Below are positions 16,506 through 23,769 of a DNA stretch of 64,000 bases, piece after piece. Position numbers and translations under genes: made by a program. Positions within the stretch are counted from its first letter, which is position 1. The number at the start of each line of letters is the position of its first letter. The notes below the pieces were generated by a model, which was not told the DNA's origin, did no database searches, and was given only the letters and a program-made list of their open reading frames with translations. The stretch is from SZUA-100 sp965248135 (GTDB lineage: Bacteria; Pseudomonadota; Alphaproteobacteria; Rhizobiales; Rhizobiaceae): contig CBDFIN010000012.1 of assembly GCA_965248135.1 (NCBI GenBank), positions 682,001-746,000 on the forward strand. Direction: 5' to 3'.

Positions 16506-17521
16506 CAGTGACCCTCCGGAATACGAGGCGTCTTTTGGGCAATATTGTATTCTGCAAGAATAATTTTCCACCGCTCTTCTTCAGTCAGACTGAGCTTCCA
16601 TTCCGGCATCGCTGAATCCCATGGTGTTGCCTCGGTGGGAAGACCCGGACCACCATTGGTGACCCGCCAAAACGTGTAACCAACGACAATTGTCTCAACC
16701 GTACCGTTGTCGGTAAAATCGATCGGCCTGAGTTTAAAGCCATCGGCCATAGGGCCATCGCCGGCAACGCTATCGCCGTGGCACGGACGGCAGTTCATGG
16801 CATAGAGGGCGCGGCCCTCGTAAAGATTTTTCTCCAATAGAGCCGCTTTTGCCGTTTCAGGGTCAACTTCTTCGGCTTCCAACTGCGCCAGCAGCTTTTT
16901 GATCGGCTCGACCGCAAAAAACTCAAGCACATGATCCGGCTCCATCTCCTCTGACCAGCGATCTATATCTTCCTGGACTTGAGGAATGAAAAGAATTTCA
17001 TTGGCCTTGGCCTGTTCGACAAAGGCATCCACCTGGGCCTTGGTTGGTGAATCGAACGGATTTTTCTTGGCTTCAAAGCTCTTGGGAAAATTCGATGACG
17101 GATGCTGAATACGCAGTGAGGAAGGTAGCTCGGACCGCGGCACAATGAGTTCATAAACCTGCCAGCCGATCAGTGCCGGAATGGCCACCAACGCCGCGTT
17201 CCTGAGCACCTTGGAGTAACCGCCACGCAGGAATTTTTTAATCGGGCGGAGAAAATCATTGAGGCCATCTTCGGAAAACGTGACCATCAAGAACAAGGCG
17301 ATAATCGCCAACATCATGTAAAAGAACATCAAAGTGCCGGGGACCGGCAGCGGAAATGGAAGTGTCGTGATCTGCCGTGAAATTGCAGGGATGCCCCATT
17401 TGACAATCGCATAGACCGCCAAAAGAGTGATCACCACATTCAGAAAGCTGCCAATTCTCAGTTTGTTCATAACCGGTTGCTCATGGTTGGTTTTTTCTAT
17501 TTGGTCCTGCCATTTGTCCAA
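16505..17521 (-). CDS. Membrane-anchored mono-haem cytochrome c (module B)
   Basis: A 338-residue paralogue of 9838-10605, longer by about 80 residues. It has membrane segments near residues 25-45, 60-80 and 107-125, then a charged, probably helical insertion (EQAKANEILFIPQVQEDIDRWSEEM...), and a C-terminal haem domain with CRPCH near residue 242 and WRVTNGGPGLPTEATPW. I keep the TTG at 17521 because GGAG stands 7 nt upstream; ATG 17470 is an alternative that trims 17 residues. The stop overlaps the next start by one base. Confidence 0.86.
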   Translation of the reverse strand: MDKWQDQIEKTNHEQPVMNKLRIGSFLNVVITLLAVYAIVKWGIPAISRQITTLPFPLPVPGTLMFFYMMLAIIALFLMVTFSEDGLNDFLRPIKKFLRGGYSKVLRNAALVAIPALIGWQVYELIVPRSELPSSLRIQHPSSNFPKSFEAKKNPFDSPTKAQVDAFVEQAKANEILFIPQVQEDIDRWSEEMEPDHVLEFFAVEPIKKLLAQLEAEEVDPETAKAALLEKNLYEGRALYAMNCRPCHGDSVAGDGPMADGFKLRPIDFTDNGTVETIVVGYTFWRVTNGGPGLPTEATPWDSAMPEWKLSLTEEERWKIILAEYNIAQKTPRIPEGH

Positions 17522-17524
17522 CGC

Positions 17525-18508
17525 CTACTCCGATGCTTTTGGCTTTTGCAACATCAGGTACGAAAGCACATCCTGATAGTCTTTTACGGTCAGACCCTCT
17601 GACAGATCGTCCGGCATGACGCTTTTGGTATCGTCGATCTTCATCTCCTTGATGTCCGCCTTGGCGAGCGTCACCACGTCACCAGTAGCCTTGGTGATGT
17701 CAATTTCGGTTGCTTCATCACGGGTTTTCAGGCCAACGGTCTGACGGCCCTCATTGTTGATAACCACATAGGTTTCAAATCCCTTGGTCAGGGTTTTGGC
17801 CGGTTGCAGGATGGATTCCGAGATGAATTTCAGGCCACTGGCGCTGATGCCTGTAAGGTCAGGGCCAATCTCGCCACCCTCTTCGTTTAACATATGGCAT
17901 TCGGAACAATTATCTTCGAAGACAATCTCGCCGGCACCTGGATCACCGCCACCGGCGGCGGCGGCAGCCGAGATTTTTGCATAAAATTTCTCGGTCAATT
18001 CACTAGGGCTGGTGTCGATTGCTTCCATATCCAGATCGCCGCCAAGCGAAAGCAGGTATGCTGTGACGGCTTTGATTTCGACCAGGTTCAAGGAAATCGG
18101 TGGCGCATAGACAACCGCCATTTCGTTTTTATAGCCAGCAACCACATAGTCACCTGGGCTGGCCATGCTTTCTACAAGATAGTCGATTGCCGTATAGTCG
18201 CTGCCTTCTTTTTCGGAACGTTCCCTGGCGCGTTCAACTGCACGTGCCCCCATGGAGAGCGGAAATTTCTCACCGAACTGGCCGTGGTTGGGACCACGCA
18301 CCGCACTGCCCTGACCGCCGACACTGTGGCAGGTGAAACACCGGCCCTTGCCCCAATAAATGGCTTCGCCGCCTTCCGGACTGACATCGACGGCAGCACT
18401 GGTCTTGCGACCGCCGCCGGTAAGGCTGGTAATCGAATAGCCAATCCAGAGATAGGTTCCCAAAACCACCAGCAGGAAGATAAAAACACGTGAGACAGTT
18501 CCGCTCAT
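17525..18508 (-). CDS. Membrane-anchored di-haem cytochrome c (module B)
   Basis: A 327-residue paralogue of 10619-11437: N-terminal helix (VFIFLLVVLGTYLWIGYSI), first haem site CFTCH near residue 57, second CSECH near residue 201. Between them lies an Ala/Gly-rich linker (SAAAAAGGGDPGAG) in place of the acidic linker of module A. The C-terminal part beyond the second haem (GFETYVVINNEGRQTVGLKTRDEATE ... KSVMPDDLSEGLT) is longer than in module A and resembles the haem-binding domain found in many membrane-bound dehydrogenase cytochromes. It lies 4 nt downstream of the CydA-like gene. Confidence 0.87.
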   Translation of the reverse strand: MSGTVSRVFIFLLVVLGTYLWIGYSITSLTGGGRKTSAAVDVSPEGGEAIYWGKGRCFTCHSVGGQGSAVRGPNHGQFGEKFPLSMGARAVERARERSEKEGSDYTAIDYLVESMASPGDYVVAGYKNEMAVVYAPPISLNLVEIKAVTAYLLSLGGDLDMEAIDTSPSELTEKFYAKISAAAAAGGGDPGAGEIVFEDNCSECHMLNEEGGEIGPDLTGISASGLKFISESILQPAKTLTKGFETYVVINNEGRQTVGLKTRDEATEIDITKATGDVVTLAKADIKEMKIDDTKSVMPDDLSEGLTVKDYQDVLSYLMLQKPKASE

Positions 18509-18512
18509 GATG

Positions 18513-20666
18513 CTATTCCTCCTCCTTCTTGCTGGCTATACCGCCTAGCCAGAACATGAAGGCGCAACCGATCATGAACAGCAGAACGGCTGCACTGACC
18601 TGTTGGGTCATGACAAAGTTGCTCGGGGTGTGCGCCCATTCAGATGTGTCGCGCATGACACCGAAAATATGCCAGTCGCCGCGCAAACCGGATCGGATGA
18701 AACCCATAAGACCCATGTTCATGGTAATGACAAAGGTCAGCAACAGCAGGGCGTATTGAGACCGCACGGTCATTTTTCCCCATTGCATTGAGCCCAGAGA
18801 TTTTGCCCGCTTAAACAGGAAGGCATCGATGACGGAAACCAGTATCAAACAGCTGATCAGCTGCAGGAACTGGGATACGGCGACGTTACGCAGCACCGGC
18901 GATGCCTTTTCCATCACCACAAAACCATAGACACCAAGGAAGCCGGTTACATTTAGCGCGGTTGCCGCAAGATAAAGCCCCTGGCCCAACTTGCCCTTGT
19001 CGATCAGTGCCAAGCCAATGGCAATGACGCCGACCACACATTCAAACACCAGCGCCCAGCCAATGGTTCGGATATATTGGGCCCGGTCGGCAGGAAGATC
19101 CAATTCGCCAGGATCCAGATTGAGCATGACCCAGGCATATTGCGCCACAATGGCGATCGCCACGCCACCGACAACCAGTATGGTGATCCTCGCCGCCTTC
19201 CCCTGCTTACGGATCGATACGGCATTTTCCATATTGCCACGGCGATAGAGCAGGAAGGAGAAGAAGGTCGCCAGAATGATCAGATTAACCACCGCATTCT
19301 TGGCCGGCATCAGCCCGAGGAACTTGAGTACCGGGTGATATTGACTGCCGCCCATTTCGCCAACCTCCAGGCTGCTCAGCGGCAGGTTGTGTGGTGTCAG
19401 CCAGATCGCCAGCGAAAGGATCAGCGCCAGCAATATCCACTTGATAAATTTGTAATATCGTTCAGCGCCGGGAATGCGGGTCATGCCGCTCCACAAATAG
19501 TAATTGGAAATAAGGAACAGTGACCCAACCAGCATTGCCTGAATGATGAAAGTCCAGGAAAAATCGCCGCCCATCATGTTGTTACCCATGACAGCGCTGG
19601 TCGAATAAACCTCGCGGCCAAGATAATAGCCGGCAAAGGGAAGCGGGATTAGCGCAGCAATGGCAACGAAATTCGAGATATAACCCATCCAGTCATAATG
19701 CGCCCGTTCTTCCTGGGTTTTGGCGCTGATGAATTTCACTGCCGCATAGGAGCCGGCCACCAGGCCGCCAAAGGCCAGATTGCCGAGCATGCGGTGGATG
19801 GCAATCGGGGTCGCCAGAATGTTTTCAAACGCCTGCCAGACTGTGCCGACAAACGCGCCTTCACCATCAACACCGGTGGGGCTCATCATAAAGCCGGCCC
19901 AGCTGTTGGCCAGTTGCATGATTGCCGTACCAAAGACATTCAACAGGATGCCGATAAAAATATGCGTGGTCTTTCGGTCGCGGATTATCCACAGGCCGAT
20001 GACCACCGGCAAAATGTACAAGAGCAGGATAAACCAGCGTGTGTCGGTGCGCATCTCAGGCCCCACAAGGCCCAATAATATAGCGGCACCAAAGGCTGCA
20101 AGAGCAAGGCTCAGCGCTTTGAAAACCCAGCGCATGTGGGTCGGAAACGGCCGACCACTCTTCAGCCATTTCCAGCCATAATAATAGAGGTAAAGCGCAA
20201 ATGTCTCGCCAAAGAACAACAGCGCATACATGAACATGACATCTTTAAAAATGCCTGCCATGTAGCCCATGAAGGTCGGATAGAGGGTAAACAGGGCGAA
20301 AGCCAAAAGCCCGCCCAGTGCGGCCGTTGTGGCGTAGGCAACACTTAAAAGACTGGTGAACTCGTAGGCCAGATTGTCAAATTTGCTGTCTTCGTTTTTC
20401 CAGCCGACAATCTCGATAATCACCGCGAACAACGGCACGCCAAGAACGAATGCGCCAAAGAACAGATGCATCTGCGCCAAAAACCAGACCAGACGTCGGG
20501 AATCCAGCCCCATAAACTGACGATAGACGTTTTCTTCCAGGGCAAAAGCGGGGGACGCGATGGCGATCATTGCCATTGCCGCAATAATTGGAAGGCCATA
20601 TCGTACCAATCGGGCGCTTAGGCGCCCGAAATCAAAGCTATTGTTCGCTTGTTGCTCAATCATCAT
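18513..20666 (-). CDS. CydA-like (cytochrome bd superfamily) membrane protein, long form (module B)
   Basis: A 717-residue multi-span protein (about 16 hydrophobic segments) paralogous to 11441-13264. It shares AQMHLFFGAFVLGVP (haem-ligand histidine), FFGETFALYLYYYGWKWL, TPIAIHRMLGNLAFGG, AHYDWMGYISNFVAIAALIPLPFAGYYLG and SNYYLWSGM. It differs by an extra hydrophobic insertion after the fifth helix (about residues 185-235) and a longer C-terminal region. As in module A there is no CydB partner and no clear quinol-loop motif. It may exchange electrons between quinone and the adjacent cytochromes c, or it may reduce an acceptor; neither can be decided from sequence. Confidence 0.85.
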   Translation of the reverse strand: MMIEQQANNSFDFGRLSARLVRYGLPIIAAMAMIAIASPAFALEENVYRQFMGLDSRRLVWFLAQMHLFFGAFVLGVPLFAVIIEIVGWKNEDSKFDNLAYEFTSLLSVAYATTAALGGLLAFALFTLYPTFMGYMAGIFKDVMFMYALLFFGETFALYLYYYGWKWLKSGRPFPTHMRWVFKALSLALAAFGAAILLGLVGPEMRTDTRWFILLLYILPVVIGLWIIRDRKTTHIFIGILLNVFGTAIMQLANSWAGFMMSPTGVDGEGAFVGTVWQAFENILATPIAIHRMLGNLAFGGLVAGSYAAVKFISAKTQEERAHYDWMGYISNFVAIAALIPLPFAGYYLGREVYSTSAVMGNNMMGGDFSWTFIIQAMLVGSLFLISNYYLWSGMTRIPGAERYYKFIKWILLALILSLAIWLTPHNLPLSSLEVGEMGGSQYHPVLKFLGLMPAKNAVVNLIILATFFSFLLYRRGNMENAVSIRKQGKAARITILVVGGVAIAIVAQYAWVMLNLDPGELDLPADRAQYIRTIGWALVFECVVGVIAIGLALIDKGKLGQGLYLAATALNVTGFLGVYGFVVMEKASPVLRNVAVSQFLQLISCLILVSVIDAFLFKRAKSLGSMQWGKMTVRSQYALLLLTFVITMNMGLMGFIRSGLRGDWHIFGVMRDTSEWAHTPSNFVMTQQVSAAVLLFMIGCAFMFWLGGIASKKEEE

Positions 20667-20706
20667 GCGATTCCCGGCAATTCCGACAGTTTATGGATTT
20701 GAGCCG

Positions 20707-21492
20707 TTACTTCGCGTCCGAAAACGCAAAATTGACTTCAAGAGCACCACTGGCTTCCACTTTGATTTTGGATTTCTTGATGCCATAACGCGGGTGCCAG
20801 GCCTTCAGGGTGTATTTTCCTGGAGGAAGATTATCAATGCTGAAAGAACCGTCTTCGCCGACCACGGTCGCATAGGGATGGGTTGGCGCCATCATGAAGC
20901 CAAACATGAAATTATGGGCCTCGCAGTTGATGCCGATGTAGGACGAGCGACGCGGCTTGATCTTGTCGTTAATATCTCCTGGATCAGGTTGACCGAAGTT
21001 GAACAGGGTCTTTTTAACCACACGTCCCTTCTCAACGCCGATCAGCTCGCGGGCGTTGATATTGTGCAACACGCCGGCGTCGGAATTACGAATGATGATC
21101 GGGCCGGGCCTGACCACCTGGGCCCATGGCCGAAAGCGACAGCCCTTTTGATTGACCAGATAAGTGCCCATTTCGGGCTTGGCCCATTTTTTGCCCTCTT
21201 TAATCTTGCTGATAAAGACAAAAGCGCCGCGCAGGGCGCCGTCCTTGACATCAACCCAAACAACCTCACGGTCACCATCACCACAAACATCGTTGTTCTT
21301 GGTAATCTTGATATTCTCGATTGCATCAAAAGGCAACGCGCCTTCAAAGCTAACCTTGCCAGCGATTGTGGCGCCGTCGGTAACCTCGACTTCCTTATAT
21401 TTACCACGCTTGGCTGCATCCACAGATGCGACAAGCGAAAGCGACATTGCCATGCCAAGCGCCAGAGCGCTTATTGAACCAATAAATCTCAT
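20707..21492 (-). CDS. Secreted protein with carboxypeptidase-regulatory-like beta domains
   Basis: Exported 261-residue protein with signal peptide (FIGSISALALGMAMSLSLVASVDA). The N-terminal part (GATIAGKVSFEGALPFDAIENI) and the C-terminal part (DGSFSIDNLPPGKYTLKAWHPRYGIKKSKI) look like two beta-sandwich repeats of the CarboxypepD_reg-like fold; the middle carries VLHNINARE and INCEAHNFMFGFMMAPTHPYA, where Cys, His and Met residues cluster as in cupredoxin-like copper sites. It has a GGAGGG site 6 nt before its start. Similar proteins accompany multihaem respiratory clusters. A copper or electron-transfer role is possible but unproven. Confidence 0.7.
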   Translation of the reverse strand: MRFIGSISALALGMAMSLSLVASVDAAKRGKYKEVEVTDGATIAGKVSFEGALPFDAIENIKITKNNDVCGDGDREVVWVDVKDGALRGAFVFISKIKEGKKWAKPEMGTYLVNQKGCRFRPWAQVVRPGPIIIRNSDAGVLHNINARELIGVEKGRVVKKTLFNFGQPDPGDINDKIKPRRSSYIGINCEAHNFMFGFMMAPTHPYATVVGEDGSFSIDNLPPGKYTLKAWHPRYGIKKSKIKVEASGALEVNFAFSDAK

Positions 21493-21516
21493 GAACTTCC
21501 CTCCGTTAGTGGATCT

Positions 21517-23769
21517 TTACGCGATCATATCGCGGGGACCTTGGTCGAATTTTTGACTTCCGAGTTCTTCTAACGCTTCAATGGCGACAGACCAAACCCG
21601 TTTCTGATTTAGATCATCAAGAACACCGACAAAAGCGACGCTGGCCTGTGCCGGATCAAGCTTGCGCAACAGCCGGGCCGCAGGACGGCCGTGATGGCCC
21701 TCAAACGAAAAGGCAAATAAAACCAACAGATCGACAGCACCTGGCAGGCCAGCCGCAGCGACCGCCTCTGCAGCGGCCATTCTTACGGACGGGTCTTGAT
21801 CGCCAATCAATGCCTCGACTTTCGTCCCGACCACGCCAATTCGGCAAAGAGCGCGAATCGATTCCGTCCGAACGAAACTGTCTTCGTCAGATAATTGACT
21901 TTCCAGCAATTCAACCACGTCTGCACCGCTGCAGGCCGCCAAGGCGCGAACTAGCAGCAGTTTGAGATTGCGGTCGGTGGTTGGCATCTTGGTCATCAAG
22001 ACTTCCGCAATATCAGCCGGAAGCACGCGGTTGATAACACCAATGCGCGCCAGAGAATCGGCTGCGGCCAATATGGTCTCTTCATCGCTGCTATCGAGCG
22101 CGCTAGCCAGTTCCACAACGACATCGTCATGATTAACATCACCGAGCACCCGCGCGGCAAAGCGGCGAATATCGTCGTGCACCACGACCTTCGGCTCGAC
22201 CACCACCCGTTTTTTGCCAACCACGTTCCTGGCAATTGCCAAACGTTCCATGTCAGTCGAGGAAAGTTCTATGCCCTTATCAGGAAACCCGGCGACACGG
22301 GCAACTTCCGGCACGTCTTCGAGAATGGATCCTATGGTCGATGTTGGAAATGCCTTGTTATCGTCGTCTTCAGATGCATCAAGCTCGGGTTCAGCTTGCT
22401 CAGCTTCCGGTTCAACGGCTGGCGAAGCGTCTATTGCGTGTTCGTCTGCGGTTTTAACCGGTTCCGGTTCGTATTGACCGTTCAATGCAGCAAGCAGTGC
22501 TGTGGCGGCCAAATTGGGCCAGATCTTTTCAGCCCGTGCCAAATTAGCAAGCGCTGACATGGCTTCGAGCCGAATTTGTCGTGCCGCATCGTCCATCACC
22601 GGGATTATAGCTTCCGCCGCCTGTTCTCCACCGATGGCGGCAAGGCCCGAAAGCGCGGCAAATCGCATTGCCAAAGGACGCTCGGTATCGCCAAGCTGCA
22701 GAGCAAGCTTGTCAAGCGCCACTTCGGGTGCTGCCGCAACAAGGGCATCGATTGCAGCTATTGAACTAGGCCCTGCAGAACCATCTATCTGTTTGCACAA
22801 AACCTCGATCAGACCATCATCCGCATCGATGTTCTCGACCCTGGCAATAGCAAAAAGCGTTGCGGTCCTCACCACTTCAGCCGGGTCTTCCAACAGGGCA
22901 ACCAGCGCTTCCTGGTGGTGTTTCCCAACCAGACGAACGGCCTCGGCCCGCACCGTTGCATCGTTGTCCTGCATCATCTGTGCCACGTTCTTGTCAGCAG
23001 GAAAGATCGCAGCGCGTGCCTTTAATACGGCCAGCCGCACCTCGCGAGAAGGGTCTGAAAACGCCTGTGCCAGCGGTGCTTCCACATCCTTTGAATTGAT
23101 TGTCGCCAACGCGGCTGCGGCCCGGCGGCGAAGCCTTGGATTGTCGTCAGTGAGGAATTCTGCCAACGCCTCAATACCCGCCACGTCCATCTGAGCCAGC
23201 GCCTTAAACGCGGTATCGCTCATGTCCTGGGCGTTCTCGTCACGAACGGCTTCAACAATGTCGGGCACAGCTTCAACGACCTTTAGTGCTGCCAGTGCTG
23301 AAACCGCTTTAATCTGGACCTCGACCCAGTCATCCCAGCCACTTGCATAAAATTCTTCTTCATCCCAGGCGATTTCATCGTCGCGGCCCTTGACCATACG
23401 ACGCAGCCAGGGAACGACCCGCTGGTCCTGTAACTTCGCCAGCGCCTCAATCGCCGCCAGCTTGACTTCACTACACGGGTCACCGAGGAGGTTTTCAAAC
23501 AATTGCTCCTGGGCCCGCGGGTCGGCCAACTTAAGCAGCGCTTCAGCCGCATCGGTGCGCACATCTTCATCTTCGTCAAGCAGTGCCTTGATCAGCGGCT
23601 GAACCGCAGACGGTTCACCGATCTGCCCAAGCGCTTTTGCCGCCTGACAGCGATGAATATCAGCCCCATCACTAAGTATGCCACCTAGTGCCTGACATAC
23701 TATGCCAAGTGCCGGGCCGGAGACTGGCCCGGCACCTGAAATGCCTTCGATGTTTGCAATATCGCTCAA
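21517..23769 (-). CDS. HEAT-repeat protein coupled to the molybdenum subunit
   Basis: A 750-residue cytoplasmic-looking protein (no signal peptide) built almost entirely of HEAT/PBS-lyase-type helical repeats, e.g. AKALGQIGEPSAVQPLIKAL, AIEALAKLQDQRVVPWLRRM, RAAAALATINSKDVEAPLAQA and further units at the C-terminus, interrupted by a charged segment near residues 430-470. It starts with TTG at 23769 whose bases overlap the stop of the molybdenum subunit (TTGA), with AAGGGA 6 nt upstream. Tight coupling suggests a stoichiometric or maturation role for the enzyme, such as a scaffold or chaperone, but this is inference. Confidence 0.82.
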   Translation of the reverse strand: MSDIANIEGISGAGPVSGPALGIVCQALGGILSDGADIHRCQAAKALGQIGEPSAVQPLIKALLDEDEDVRTDAAEALLKLADPRAQEQLFENLLGDPCSEVKLAAIEALAKLQDQRVVPWLRRMVKGRDDEIAWDEEEFYASGWDDWVEVQIKAVSALAALKVVEAVPDIVEAVRDENAQDMSDTAFKALAQMDVAGIEALAEFLTDDNPRLRRRAAAALATINSKDVEAPLAQAFSDPSREVRLAVLKARAAIFPADKNVAQMMQDNDATVRAEAVRLVGKHHQEALVALLEDPAEVVRTATLFAIARVENIDADDGLIEVLCKQIDGSAGPSSIAAIDALVAAAPEVALDKLALQLGDTERPLAMRFAALSGLAAIGGEQAAEAIIPVMDDAARQIRLEAMSALANLARAEKIWPNLAATALLAALNGQYEPEPVKTADEHAIDASPAVEPEAEQAEPELDASEDDDNKAFPTSTIGSILEDVPEVARVAGFPDKGIELSSTDMERLAIARNVVGKKRVVVEPKVVVHDDIRRFAARVLGDVNHDDVVVELASALDSSDEETILAAADSLARIGVINRVLPADIAEVLMTKMPTTDRNLKLLLVRALAACSGADVVELLESQLSDEDSFVRTESIRALCRIGVVGTKVEALIGDQDPSVRMAAAEAVAAAGLPGAVDLLVLFAFSFEGHHGRPAARLLRKLDPAQASVAFVGVLDDLNQKRVWSVAIEALEELGSQKFDQGPRDMIA

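Noticed and set aside
11441..20666. Ordinary cytochrome bd quinol oxidase
   Set aside because: No CydB partner, no recognisable quinol-loop motif, and each gene is tied to three cytochromes c, so the standard CydAB assignment does not fit.
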